A program made the position numbers and the translations under genes. From assembly GCA_900088475.1 (NCBI GenBank), contig FLMG01004655.1, positions 1 to 51,152 of the forward strand: DNA of 51,152 nucleotides, written 5' to 3'. The DNA is from Hyphochytrium catenoides (taxonomy: Eukaryota; Sar; Hyphochytriomycetes; Hyphochytriales; Hyphochytriaceae). The notes under the pieces are model-generated. The model was not told where the DNA came from, searched no databases, and worked only from the letters and a program-made list of their open reading frames with translations. This document shows positions 22,946 to 37,900 of this stretch, one piece after another; within the stretch, counting starts at the first letter, position 1; every line of letters begins with the position of its first letter.

Positions 22946-25900
22946 TTAAGCATCTGCCCAGCCTTCGGCGTTATGCAGTCTCACGTCTGCATCCATATTC
23001 GGAGAGTTCTTGATAGCAAAAACAAGCTTCTCTTTTAGAACTTCCTTGTTGGAGTAGGCTGGCAGGCTGAGAGAGAAGAAGCAGGTCTAGAAGAAAAAGG
23101 TGGTCAGGGGAAGTCATTCCTGCTAGATTGACCGTAACTCACCTGGGCATGGGGGAGGTACTTGTCAGGATGCTCTCGAGCACCTTGCTCATGTGCAGCT
23201 TGAATCTTGAAGTTCATGGGAAAGTCCTTCGCAGAATTGGGCATGCGACTCCGCGCCCAGACAAAGCGCAAGAAGAGAGTTCGCTCCTCTGAGGTCATAT
23301 CCCTAAGCACCTGCCAGAAGTTTTTCACGTGCTTGGCTTGTGGATCCACTTCCTCATATTCTGTGCATTGTTCCAAGAGGTCCACGTCCACCTCTCGCCT
23401 ACCGCATAGCAAGTCTTCCAGCTCCCTGTCAGTGAATAGGGGAAAGAGCTCCAGAGGAAGCACTGCCGCAAGACCTAGGTCGAGTCATGAAGTTTAATAA
23501 AAGAGAGGGCGCTCAACCTTCCGCAAGACCAGGATTACCTTCCGAGAGGGCCATCAGCTGTGACGCGCTTTCCTTTAATCGCTTTAGCTCAGAGAGTCTA
23601 GTGAACTCCAACAGGTTGACTCGGGATACTGGCATTGTATCTCCCTTTGGCACTAGAGCTACTTCTCTGCCATCGCTTAGTGTAGTTGTCATAAAGTGTT
23701 CCAGCGCAGGCTGAATTGGCTCGCCCATTCTAAGCATGCGCTCCAAGCGCTCCCAACTGTTTACAGCTACGACGTCAATCGCCTGATTGAGACAATTAGT
23801 AAAGCCTGATTAGTTATTGGAAAGTTCACACAGAACCCACCCGCAAATCTTCTCGATCAACAGAGAGGCCTGCCAAGGCTTTCCAAACAATTGAGGGCAG
23901 ATCCAGCCCCATCTGAAGCCCGTGTCGCACGGCGGTGCCCATTAGCTTGCCTAGAAACCTATGCAACTCAAGAGCAACCGCGCCATTCACGGCTGTTGAG
24001 GTACCGCAGGACGGGTTCAAAATGAATTTATCCTGATTTTGACCCACAGCGCCTCTCCGGTTTGGGCAAGGAATCAGGAGCGGGAGGAGAGTCTGCTCGC
24101 CTTTACCTAGCTCCACACTATCAAGCTGCAGCTCATCCACAACCTGTCGAAGATGTTACTAGCTGCGCCACACCTAGTTTTCTGGAAACTGACAGAAGCC
24201 TACCTGCTCAAAAACTGCTCGATATGGACCACCGTAGTCGTTGACCCCTTCTCCTAAGAACTTAACTTTGAAGGCACGCTTCTGTCCTCCATGCCCTTTC
24301 CCACAATATGCACGACGAAAGAAACTATCGTTCCACGATCTCATCTCCCTATAAAGTTGGCCAAAGACAGAACGGCGGAGTCTGTCGCTTGCCTATTCAT
24401 CATGTCAGTGACCTCTATACGCCACTCCTCTAAGATAGAACTAGGGAAACGAAGCCACAGATAGGTACGTGGCGCAAATGCGGTTAGAGAGCACAACACC
24501 AACCTGAGGCAGGGTCGCCAGCTTGGAAGCTTGGGCTTGGATTCTATTTATGCGGATCACACGAATTTCGCGCGGGTCTTCGTATTCATCAGACGGTAAC
24601 GGTGTATTCGTTGTTGTTGCCCGCAAAAACCTACGCAAGAAGTCAGTAAGCAAGTGACGTCGACCAGATTATTGAAGCAACCCCTACCAGTCCCAGAAGG
24701 AGCGCTTGGTGCTTGTAAAGACCAGAGTGCGCAGTGATCGCAAGCGTCGGCCAGCACTAACCCGACGCCATGTCCAGCTGACTGTGTCTGTGAGTTGGTG
24801 GCAGTGGTCAATGAAGTACAGGAACAGATAACGGACTCAAGAGGGAGGCTCTGGCAATCAAATGGCAGTATAGGGCTTACCTTCTTTCGCGGGCTTTATG
24901 AGTCCAACAAGGCTGTCGGGAATCTCCACCTTGATGTAAGGGAGAACACGTGCTAACTTGCTGTTGAAAGCCCGCAGAACGGCACAACGAGACCTTAGCT
25001 GGTAGCCCTTCATATCCCGCAACAGCCGCATCTCCCCAAAATAGTCATGTACACTATACACAGGTGGGCAAACAACCATGAGCCAGGTCAGTCTAACCAT
25101 GCTCAACCACCACACTGACCTAACAGCTGGGGATGTAGCAGCTTCTTCGGAGGACACGACATGGCTAAATCGCAAGTTGGGAGCATCCACTCCCTTAGCT
25201 GCACTGAGAGTGTTCAGGCATTGGACGAGCTGTGAGTCTGCCTCAACTGTCCAGCAGCTCTCAGTTACCGCAGCCACAAACTTCTCAAAGGACAAAGCGA
25301 GTTCCCTCTCGACTTCACTTTCAACCAGAACTTGGCTGGATTCTGAATAGCAATAGTGGCGTTAGCATTGTCGTCCCTTTCCTCATGTATTCATTCCAAG
25401 TCAGACTTCCACTATAGGAGCGTAATCTCCAACATCGGTAGATCGACTATCGCATAAACCTAAGTTATAGTCCCATGCTCCATAGCTTGCCTCTTTCTCT
25501 TTTACACAATGTGCCCAGTGATCTACCTCTTTAATCAAAACAAACTCTGCCCTTACCTGCCATATCTTCTACGTCTGCCATTGGTTGATCGTCGTCAGCT
25601 ACATTGGACGTAGCTTTATTCATATCTTTGCCATTTCTTTTCAGCAGTTGTACTTCGATCAACTCGTGAGGTGTCCAGTACCAAGCCCACAATCGGCCCT
25701 CTTCCGCACCCTCATGACCCTGCGTCTCTGTCCGATACCAAAGATGGTCTGCATAAACACCCAAGACTACAGCCTCCTCAGGTTGATCCAGCTCTCGGCC
25801 TCCGCTAGTGCTAACTTTTACCCGATCCCCTGCGTACAGGGGAAGGACAAGCCCTGCATTCCTAGCAATGTCATCGCATGATGCCTTGGAGGTGTCAAAG

Positions 25901-28900
25901 TCAACAACAAGCCCTCGCGGCCTGATGGGGTAACGATGCCACCTCTCTTCCTTCCATCTTTTATAGTTCTCCCAGGCGTCTCGCAGAAAATGTCGCGGCA
26001 GATCTGGCTTTTTGATACCGATCCTTGGTCCCAAGACCTCAAAAGAAGCATCTGATTCGCCGCAGGTCCAAAAGTAGAGTAGGGCATCTACTTCGCTAAG
26101 ATCGCTAAGGATCCTGCGGGAGGGGACTCCAGGTGAAGAGACGAACTTATTGTTAAGAGATATCTTGTCTCCCGCCTTCCGCAGACCAATGGCGGGATAG
26201 AGCGTCCTATACAGGCCGCGGTCCCCGTGAAGGTTGTCAAACGCTACCCCAAGATCAGAGACAATGTGCTCACCGTACTTTATACCTATGTGAGACAGAT
26301 AAAGAGGAGGCATCTCAGTTCTACACTACGGGGAAAGATTGATAACAGTGGTGAGATTGAAAGGTCGATGAAGTGCGAATCAACCAGACTCTCAATCAGA
26401 AAGCATTGACTGATAGAGACTAGAAAGCGAACAGACTGAAGTGACTATGTACATACCATCCATGAAAAATGCTAGCTTTCCTCGCTCCATATCCAATCTG
26501 ACCCCAATAGTGTCGCCGGCATTGAAATGATCTCCGTAGATTCGCTCCGTTGAATTGTGATAGGTTGCTCTAAAGTTCACAAAACCCCATCCATGCCACC
26601 GATTGAGACGGTTGGACAAAGCCGCATGAGTTCCTGGCGGCCCTGGCTTCTCACAGACCCCAATGAAGACACTCCCAAACTCTGCCTGCTCCACCTTTAC
26701 TTCCCAGTAATGCACACCACGAGAGAAGCCTACTGTGCCTAAGACCATTGATCGGGTATCTCCGCTTACGCATGTCGCAGTGCTACCATCTTCGGTCACT
26801 GATATGCTGCTTGCGCAGCAGTCCCTGTCCAAAGCAAAAAGCTTGTTCTTTTCAATGAAAATAGTCCCTGTTTCACAAGCTCGTTAGTCTGCCGCGGCTT
26901 CTGGTCCAGTGTGGAGTAAGACTTCAGACTCATGTGACGATAGCAGTACAAGCGCCGAACGACAAAAATGAGATCTCCAACGAGTTGTAGTTGAACCTAA
27001 TCGCTAAGAGACCATAGAGACATAAAGCGGACTAAAAGACAAGTCAATAAAAACGAAAAGATTAGCATCCTCGCGCGCATTCTAGAACTTGCATTACCGT
27101 GGACTTCCCGTAATCTCCCTTTATGGAGCACGTTATGTCTAAAATCGCCTTTCATAAGGTCGAGCTTGCCATCCACAGATGAGAATCTGTAGGCGGTGCC
27201 AGGTTGCCAATTCTCAGAGCCAAATCTTGCTGTCCAACCCATATCTGCATCTCCCTGTACTAACTGCAGCTCTCTGAACCAGAATGAGCCATGGACTCGA
27301 TCTCTCTTTCCCACAATAGAGGCGACAGCTCCATAGTCTGGCCACTCGATGACTCCGCGGATGGTTTCTGACCCTTCCTCATCTGGTAATGCTTGGGATA
27401 TCCTGATGATGATTCCCAGGTGAAGTTCGATACCGAAACCACCATGATCCTTTACTGTGGCTTTGGGGGTGGGGTATCGATAGGTGACAACCCCATTCTC
27501 GACCTCTACATGGGTGAGGTCGTAATATCCATCCGCGCCCCATCGATAGGTATATAGGGAGTCATTCGGCCACCGAACGCTGAGTCCCTCGCCTTCAACA
27601 CCGCTCCAAGGACTAACGCTCTCCACAACGCCTACATTCCCTTCCCCTCCGTCTTGCTCTTTCCACTTCCAGTCGGGCCCTCGAACGACTTTCCTGCCTG
27701 GGACGACAGGAGGCACAGCAGGGTGCCGCTCAGAACCATCCTTCTCGTTTTGAACTACATGTTGTACGACTCTTCCGCTCCACAGCTCTGAGCCAGTATC
27801 TGAGAGGACACCACACTCTGGTCCGTAATACCATTGAGTGTCGGAATTGTCTTTGATGCCAAGGCGGGCTGCGGCGACCTGCGTGAAAGAGTAACTAAAA
27901 TGACTATGTCTGTGCACCTTACACCATCAGGTCCACCCTTTACCTTGCTACTATCCTCCGAAGCAAGATCACCTGTATCAATCACGAGAACTTCGGCTTG
28001 GTCCCCAACAAGCTCATCGTCGTCTACATAGTTGGGATTCGAAGAATGGCCCCCATCTTATACCATAAAGGATTCGAGTGTTACAGACTTTACCAAAATA
28101 TTGTGTGTGGGTACGATAATTACCTCTTTCAGCCCCTCCGCTGCGCAAATCAAGCTTGCTGTCTGCGTTGTCATTTGAGTCGCGATTTCCAATGGAGAAA
28201 ACGATAGATGATCCCTTTGAAGGATTTCCCATGTCCAGCTGCATCGCTTGGACAGTAATATCGCCGTAATCCTCCTCCTCCTCTTCCTCGTCCTCATCTT
28301 CCTCAAGATCTTGAACTTCATCATTGCCTAACCCATCGCCTATCAACACTTTAGGGACCGTCCATACCTGAAATCCAGTACGTTCAGTAGCAAACTTACC
28401 ATCACCCTCAGTGGAAATTACTCTCTCCTCTCTTTCGGTGGAGTCTGTTACTGGAGCTAAACCACTAGGAACTTGCTCTGCTCTCTGGACAACCTCTTCA
28501 GCCACAATTCTGCTATTGTGATCCGATGAAGAGCCTCCACGGACAAGGTCGCTAGGCGTCACTGGGCTTTCTACAGCTTCATCACTCTTTGCTGGTGCCA
28601 ATCGACTCTTCCTTTCCTCAGCCTCAGCCTTCTCAATTTTATACCTTTTCCAATCCTCAGTATAAATCTCCCGGATGTAGTCCTCAGCAGCAGCTGCTGC
28701 TGTCATCATAGATAATCTCCGCTTACTCTGATCGTCATACTCAAGGCTAATGAAGGAGGCAGCGAGGCGAAGCACTGAAACAAACTCCAGCAAGCTCTGC
28801 AAATATCTTGATGATATAGGAATGCCCTTCCGCTCCTTATCTATGCGGTCAGCAGCCATCGAGCATAGCCTTGATATCGGCAACATGGTGAGGTATTCCT

Positions 28901-31900
28901 TCAAGACTGCAGGAGGAGTCTGCAATAATTTCTGTTAGTGTTCAAGCCCATGTATGTTAGGAGAGGGAAGCAAATGCGGTGAATAGAACCAGAATCACCT
29001 CACATATACTCCAGGCCTTAACTCACCGCGAGAGCACCGTTCGGAAGAACATCATGCAGCACTGCTGCAAGGACCGCCATGCCTTTTTCCTTAAGTGCCA
29101 TTGAAGGCGAGTGCAGAGACGTAGCCCATGCAGAGAATATAGTAAGAGGAATCAAATGTGGGGCGGCTGGAGATAACGATGATGCTCCAACTTCACGAGA
29201 AAGCTCCATAAGCAATCCCGTCAACTTCTCCGCAAGCGATACGTTAGGGTGAGAAAGCGCTTCTCCGTCATTCCAAGAAGCTCCAGCTTCAACGCTGATT
29301 TGCATTAATGCAGATGTGACAGATGCTTCGCTACTATCCCAAGGTATTCCCGCATACCTTCTTTGTGACGCATTCGCAACCTACGGCCGTCAGCAGTATA
29401 TTAGGCACCGAGGACTACGTTTAATGAAAGTAACCATACAAGAAGACCTACCTCCTCAGCCACGCTGGCGAGAAGCTGCCTCATAAAGTTGTCCTGGACC
29501 TTGCCGGTTTGGGTATTTATTAGAGCTGCCTTGATAACTGGACATAGTGCTTGCAACGTTACACTCTTTTGATATGTAGCCACGCTGATGGCATTTCCCT
29601 CTTCCATCCTGGCTCTCTCTTCTTCACTTAGGCTAGGGCTCAGCCGCTTCGAATGCTGAGCTCCAACCGTAGCCACCAGCTTGATGAGGCGAACAAACGA
29701 CTGTTGATCTGAACCTGACGCCTCAGAGAGTGAAGGCTGCTCGCAGCCAATCGCAGCTAAAGAAAATGGCCCAAGTAACTCTTCTGGCCAAAACGCAAGC
29801 AGGTTAACCAGAGTGCGCCTAGCGTAAAGCACTGAAAGTGAAATCGTGGCCTGTAAAAGATCATCTGCCAACCCTGCCGGACGGTCCTCCTGATTCCCTG
29901 TTCGCGTGCCGATTAGAGGCCCCAGGGCACTTCTGGTCGTCCCTGAGGAAGACCGTCCACTTCCAGTTTCTTTGCCAAAATACCGTGACTCCCATACATA
30001 GTTCTCTTCACCAACTGATTCTTCCAAACAATCAATAATCTCAGAATCCTTATAAGTCTTAATATTTCTCGGAACCCGGTTCTGCGGCAAGAGAGCGTCC
30101 ATGATCTAATGGGGACGCGTCATAGCAGAAGATTAGGCGCAAGAAAGAGAAGGGCAATAATTGGTGCAAGTGGGAATCACATCCCCAAGTAAGCTAGCTC
30201 AGGGGGACATACTCACCGGTCTAAATCCTGGTGGTGGGCCATATTTGAAGGCCGGGGCGTGGAAAAGTCCTCCTCCAAGGTTAAACCGAACTGTCTCTCT
30301 GCGATTGAAGCTTGCACAAGGATAGAGGCCCCCAGTAAACTCAATACCTCGGAAGGCGACACCCATCCCAACGCTCTTTGTCTTTCCGTTGAGGGCGAAC
30401 ATTAAAATCCCGGCGTCCACGTCAGCGGCACAACCTACCACGTCTCCCACTTTCCACTACAAGGGGAGAGGATTTGATGAGCAACGAAGGAGCGCCGTCT
30501 ATTAGCCCAAGAAGCTATTCACGCAGGAGATACCTTTGCCCCCCAGGCGGAGGAAGACCCATGCCACTTCATCTGGCGCCAGCCGTCATAGGCCCAAGAG
30601 TGTGGCCCATCTCCAACACCATCACCTCTGTCAGCAGCTCCTTGGAAGCCCGTGTCTGCCCAACCGATTTGGATGCAGCCACTAGTTAATAGTGTGGCCT
30701 GCAGTGGATCAGCATCAGCAATGAGATCAACAAATCACTTGCAAGTCGGCATCTGCCACACACCTCGTAATACCATTTGCCCGTCGTAAGGACCGCGCTC
30801 CTGGCCCCAACACTTGCGAAGCCACCGCCTGAGAGACCCTCGACTGTGAGCGTATCAGAAATAGACGCTTGTCCGCTGACAGCGATCAGAGGGTTAGGGC
30901 CGTGGTAAACCATCTCCTCATTGAACGAGCTTGGTAAGGCTGACAGGTCATCCTTCAGAGCTGCCTCTCGCGCCAGCTTCTCCTCCTGATCCTTCCTATC
31001 CTCCGCCTCGAGAGATTCCCCATTTGAGAGGATCCAAGTCAGCGCAAGGTCCACATTGTTCCTGTTAGCGGCCAAGGCTTTCTTGCACCAGGTTACGGGG
31101 AAGCCCATTTCCACCAATTGGTCTAAGAGGGGGTTTCGCTTCTCTGTTGACCTTGCCAATTCGGCAGAAGCCTTTGCAGCAGTGCTTCTGGCATCGTTGT
31201 GTGCATTGACAAGCCTTTCCATGTCTCCGCCATGCTCAAAGCAGAAGTTGATGGCTCTCTCAACATCGTTTCCGCAGGTGGCAAGGGCAACCTCACACCA
31301 ATCGCGAGGAAAACCCATCTCCATCATCTGATGGCATAAAGGAGAGGGCTCAGGCCTCTGACCAGAAGAACCAGCTGATTCGCTTAGTGCACTCGATGGC
31401 CGTGAAGAGGTTGAAGACGGCTCTCGTTTATGCGAAATTGCGTCCAACCGCCGTCTTCGGCTATCGTGCCACTTCGCCCAGAGGTGGAGCCATTTATCTT
31501 CTAATTCGTTCGCATCACCGATGCTTGACACGTTGTGGCCGGTCACTGCAACTCGAAGAAGCTCCTTTAGAGTATCAAGAGCTATTTTTCGCTGCTCTGA
31601 TGAAGTCCCGGAGAAATGTTGTCCGGACACAAATGCTGCTGCTAGCTCCGGTGCCTTGACTAGCTCTGCTGCCGTCCTAAAAAAAGCAATGCAGTGGATC
31701 CATTAGGAAGTAGCTCTCCAATTGTCCAATAGAGAGTGAAGAAAGTAAACGGATGCAAAACCCACCTAAACGAAGTGAGGAAAGTGAACGCGTGGAGTAT
31801 CCCTGCTTCGTCGTCCATTTCTTTCGCAATATTTTTCAGTTCAGTTGTTATGTTTGTCAAGGAACTCGCGTTGTTCAAGTCTCCACCCGATCCTGGATCA

Positions 31901-34900
31901 TCATCAAGCGTCATGTCTGTGGGACTCTCCTCCTCGTCAACAACCTCTTCCTCTTCTCCCGCAGACTCCAGTGTTAATACTTCCCTGACTTCTACAAGCT
32001 GCCTAAGGCCCCTCAACAAAAGACCGAAATTGGTGCCAAAAAATGATCTAAGGACATCCTGAGAGACAAACTTTGCTTCTGGAATGATCTCTGGTACAGG
32101 CGTCAAATCATCAACAGGGAGCCTCACAGGCCTCGTCGGCTGCGGAGATGGTGAGAGGCGTGATCCTTTCCCTCCTCCAGGCCCTTCTTTTTGATCGGAT
32201 CCCATCATACTGCTACTAATAACTACTTCTGCCGTGCTCTTGGACGGATCGTACGACACCAAAATCCCTCTTGCCCCCCTCCAGGCAGTCTCTTGAAAGT
32301 TGCCTATTGTGGACCGTTAGCGAGCAGTAAACCGATCTGGCTTGAACAATGACTAACCTGAGCGCGGGACCAAGCAAACAGCTCCTCCTACCCGCAAGCC
32401 TTCGATATATCCACCTAATACCCAAAGGGCAGATATAGCCTTGCGCATATTTGAATAAAAGTCAAACCACTGAGGAGCCCCTGTCTTTAGAATATGATGT
32501 GCAGTTCTTCGAGCTTCATCTACATCTGTCTTTTCAGCTGCAGACCGAAGATTGGCGCTGATCAACTTTTGAAAGCTGCGGTCATCCGGATGATATTGGT
32601 ACAAAAAGGAGCTTTCTAGTGCACCTTGACAAGCAGCATTGACATGCCGCGTCCAAGTCTCAGAGATTTGGAGGGAACGAAGCAAACTTACTGCTTCCGC
32701 AGCCAAGGCACTTGAATTCTTGAAGTGCGGTGTGCGTCCGGCATCTGGTTGGTTGACGGTGTGGATGATTGCCCCTGCGATCCCAAGCTCCCCTGGTAAC
32801 TGGGAAAACGACTGTACTGCTTTCCTCATGAGCGCATCGCAGACAGAGTTTGGAAGCAATCGGCCAACTGCACCCAAAAGGAAGCTCATGAGAGACTGCG
32901 CGGGTGGTGTTTGGCCGCCCTCTCCATCTGAATTTGCTTCTTCATAGAGTTCATCCTCACTTTCATCTTCCACGTACGTGAAGTCCTTGGTCAATTGAAG
33001 GCTTGAGGTCAAAGAATCAGGATCGATGGATGGGAGCAGGCGTTTCAAAATGCGGAGGACCTTTCGCTGGATTTGGGGTGTACCACCATCTACCAACGCC
33101 ACTAGGAGCCTCAACCAGCGGGAGGACGACAGGTGACTACGACATACGCCTGCCCCGCTAACAGAAAACAACAGGGAGCAGATTTGGTAGCAGTACTGTC
33201 CAGCCTCACCAGCACCATCCGCCAACGATATCTCTGTACCATGAGAGCTCTCGACTGGATCCTTTCGGTGGGCAGCAGTACTGCGAGACATGAGGGCTTC
33301 CTGACGCAGACTGTGCAGAGAGTTACGAAGCTCTGTGTATAGCATGTCAAACACCGACTTCCCGAGGGTTTCAGGGCCAGAAGGCTTCCTCGAAAGAGGG
33401 ATGGCACTTAAAGATATCGTAACAGGCAGGGGATCAGAGACTTCGCTTAGCCCAGCCTCTTCGTTTCCAGACCCGGCCGACTCACCTACGCTAGCAACTT
33501 GCGCTGCCAGAAGATGAACTACTTTTAGCGCGGCTTGGACGATCCTTTTCTTAGCATCAACAGCGAAGCCCATGGCCTCAGGTCCGTCTCCGATACGGCT
33601 CTTGTTAGAGACGTCCACGTCATTCTTCCTAAGCTCATGTTTCTCAGCTGACCTGGACTCGTCTAATACCGTTTGTAGAATACGGAAGATGCCTATTCTT
33701 GAGAGGAAGGCGTGATCATCGGGCTTTATGACGATACCCCAACTGTCCAAAAGGGCTAACTGCAGGTCAGTATCGCCAGCCCAGGTCGCCTTGGACAAGA
33801 TTGATGCGAGGAGTGAGTATACTGCCTCAAAAGCCCCACGGATATCGGAAAGGATATGTCTACCACTTCCTCCCAATCCATTTAGATAGTAGCCCTCCTC
33901 CAGCTGTCCGATGTTATGATTTGATGAAGTCTTCAGACGGAGGAATAGAGGCGCGGAAGGGCTAAAATCTACGTCCATCTGGGCACCACGTAATGCTGGA
34001 GCCACCCACTGTACTAGGGCTGCCACTGAACCTGAGTTCTGCAGGCCGCCATCAGCACTGCTGGTCGCGAAGCCACTGTAAGGTGTGTGTCGTCCATCTC
34101 CTAATAATGCTCTGATGGATTGGAGCCCATAGGCTCGGAGAAGAGCTCGAGTAGAGTTGGCTAGCATTAAAGCCTGCAGTTTGTGTATCCTCAGAGGAGC
34201 TTCAAGGAATCTAGAGATGAGGAGTACAGTGCTAGAAAAGGCCCTCTCTGCCACCGCTCTAGTGTCCGTTTTTCTAGTAATTGAAGAGTGCTCAAATGGG
34301 TCGCGAATTGGTCCAAGCTGCTCTCCTATTTCAGCAAGAGATATGGCTGCGAGCAGCTCAGGATTAGGGCGCAACGTCAACAAGAACTTCGCCTTGCGTA
34401 AGACCACGTTGGCCATTGTCCCGTAGGTGGACCCCGTCTGGTTCTTAGCCCGGATAGCCCATTCGACCACTCTTTGAGCAGCTCTCCAAGCATGGGTAAG
34501 GCGGTCATCAGGTCTAATCTCAGCCTCCTTACTTGCAATGCCAAGATCAATTTGTTGTGCAGGAGCCGCTGCCTGGCACTGCGCCAAACCGAGAGAGACA
34601 CAACCACAGTGAACCAAAATAGCAGCACATACAGCTCTTCTTGCAGTTTTCATTATTTCGCCGCCGATTCGGCTGAACGCAGACTCTCCGATGTGCTTTA
34701 GCACCCACTTGTCAACCTTGGCTGGCTTCCCATGCCCTTCGATGAGTTCATTGAGAAAACCGATTTCTGACATGTCAGCATTCTCCATACCGGAACCCTG
34801 CATTAAAAAAGTGGAGCCAAATGAAGGCATGACGGATCGTATCCAGTCCCTCGGCTTTTGCAATTTGCTTTCCTCCAGATCCCTTCCCCAACTTTGTAGG

Positions 34901-37900
34901 TTCCACTCAGAAGCAACATCACATAGGTGATCTAGAATCGTCGATACTGGCAGTCCGCCACTAAGAAGGGGGCCTTCTACCCATTCGGTATAGATTGTTG
35001 CATTCGCTTCTTTCGAACCTGCTAGCTCAGCGTCAGCTTGCTCTTCAAGAGAAGAATTACCTTGGTTGGGCTGGTTAGAACTAGGGAGCTGTGTATGGTA
35101 AAAAGATTCGTTCCCTAGAAGTCCCGCATTGCCCAGAATTAAAGCATAGCAAAATTTTCCCATGGCCGTCGCCGCGACTTGCTCGAGAAGGAGGAGCCGT
35201 CGGACCGCATGACCCAGCGACTGCAATGGTGAGTCTTCGGCCACCGCAGATCGAATTCCCACGATGCTGCCAGTTGTCTTAGACTTGGTGTCCTCATACG
35301 TCCCGTTGAACGCCTTGTTGTCTGCACGAATTCGCCCCTCAATAAAACAAGTCCCACCCTGCCGCCAGGTTTCAAGGAAACGAATCTTTCTTCCGCGCAC
35401 AGCCCCTTTCAAAGTTACTGCTGAAAAGGCGCCTTTACTCTTCCCACTCACCTCACCACTATCACCCTGTTCCAGTTGCAGCATGTATTGCTGAGCTGGA
35501 ATACTACCTGCTGCCATACTTTTTAGCTCCCATTCCCCAGAGACATCTACGGCTATCTCTAGAGGTGTTAAGGACTCCGCTCCTAATGCCCTACCATTGG
35601 AACCCTTTGGCGAAGACTGAAGGACTCCGTGCACTCGTCGATTGAGGCTGTCCAGCCGCTTGATTAGCGTGGAGAGCCGGGGAACAAGCTCTAGTTGGAA
35701 AATAGGAGAGATATCTGAAAGCTTACGGATGCTTGCAATTCCACTAAGTAGTGGTGGTAGGAGGTAACCCAACACTGGATAATTTGCTAGAATCTTAGGA
35801 CTCTCAGTCTTGTTAAGGGACTGCAACACGCCACTGTGGCCGGCGGTCCCCCCAGTTTTCAATGCTTCTTGAATACGTCTTTGAAAGGCGCTCATATTTG
35901 CTTCGGATAGCATTTCCAAGCAAGCGTCTATCAATTGGTGAGCGTAACCAATCGCGGGACCAAGCACTATTGGGGGCAAGCTTGCTCCGTTGCAGTGTTG
36001 TTCTTGAATTCCTGTCATTGCTGTCTTGCTCTTTAGACCATGCTCCGCCGACACGACTGGAAGTATCGCCACCTGGTCATCCTTCTGGTAGAGCCCAACC
36101 GCAGGGTATAGGGTCCCGACCTGCGTCAGTCCATCGAAAGCCACACCCCATGAGTTGTCGTCAATACCAAATGATAGAGCACCAGTGTCGGTATTAAGCT
36201 GAACTTTCACGACACTTCCGGTACTGAAGCCTTCACCATAGTCCCCTCGGACCTTGCTCCTGTTGTGCCATAGGGCTCGAGTACCAATTAGCCCCCAACC
36301 TTGACGATCACCCCCCACGTAAGTGCTCACGGATGCCTCCTTTGTGGCGACGCCAAGAAATATATGACCCTTCTCACACTTATCCAATCGGACGGCCCAC
36401 TCGTGAATACCTGTGCCAGGAGGACAACCTGTGGCCACCATCACGGTACCCCACTGTTTAGCTGCATGCTGCTTCGCCGTCCGATTGTTGTCGGACAAGG
36501 TTATCGTCTCAGCACAGCGCGATTCGTCAAACTCTAAAGTGGGTGGGTCGTCACCTGCGTTTCCTCCAAGAGTTTGGACCATTAAGTCTTGAATAGATCT
36601 GAGCAGCAAAGCACGGGGCATTTGGTCGCATGGATGAACTACCAGCTCCAACGTCTTCCTTAGGAAGCCAGTCCCTTCCCACTGCTCCACAGTAACTAAC
36701 CGTAGCAAAAGTGTCATAATGCGTGGCAGGAAGAACAGGTTTTCCTCTCTTTCATCATTTGTAGTATGGGCGATTGTCCACCACGATTCGTAAAGAGCAT
36801 CCACCCGGTGGATGCCATGCGGTAGCGAATCAACAGTGGTCTCATGCAGGCTGAGCCCATGTTCCTCGAGCCAGGCCACTGACGCGACTTCGTTCAGATA
36901 GGAGATCACTGCTTCTTGCGACAGCTTTCCAGAAGAGACCCCTTCCACCACCTCCTCTGGAGTCCAGCGAAGACGGTGGTATCGAGACCTTCCCAGAAAA
37001 GACCTTGAATCAGCTGACGTTGCTTCAGCTCCTGCCAAATGCTCCTTTTTTGACGGACTCATCTCAAGCCTTTCAATCTCATCGCCTAATACGGCTGGTA
37101 GAGCCGGCACGAAATGGTTGGCCATGTCTGGAAGGGAAAGTCTAGCGCAAAGCAAGTCCAGCTGGCTGTTCAACAACTTCGCTCTATCCAAAGAAAGTCG
37201 CTGAGTGTCCATTACTTGTTTGAGCAGCTTCACCAGAAGCCTCATCCGTTCCGTGTGGGTAGGATAGAAATGCGGGATTGCTTTAACCCATACTGCCAAG
37301 GCTATGTAACCTGAGTGGCAGGTATACTCTGTGGCCAAATCCAAAGCTGACAGCTTTTCAAATTGGTTAGGGACCTCCCTCTTCGTAGGGAGTGATGGAC
37401 TAATAGTTGAGTTATCCATTGTTCTCAAGATATGCTCTCGAAGTTTGTGTATTACTGGATTGCTACTACCTTCGTGGCTCTGCCCGGCAACCGCATGCCC
37501 CAAGCCAACCGAAGCGGGCTGGAGACTCGCCACCTCAACATGGAAGAGGTTGCCGTGGAGGATTCGCAGCAGACTGACATAAGCGCAGGCTCGAGTCAGA
37601 CTCCACGTAGGCGAAGTCACAGCGTCATCCAACTCCATGGCGACACTTGAGCTATTATTCAAGTTTCCAGGATCGAGCTTAGTAAGGAGATACTGGATGA
37701 TGAGAAAGGTAAGGGGATGTGGATGGATAGCATCGGGAGGTTGGCTAGGGTCCGAAGCACCCTGAAGCCAGCCGTTGATGTAAGCAGTCGCCTGTTTGTC
37801 CGCTTTTACAAGTAGGGAGGTCAGCACGGCATAGGCTGGAACAAAGGGCCCACCATCGCTTCCCTTAAGGTAGCCAACGGCATCAATTTCTTCTGCCGAG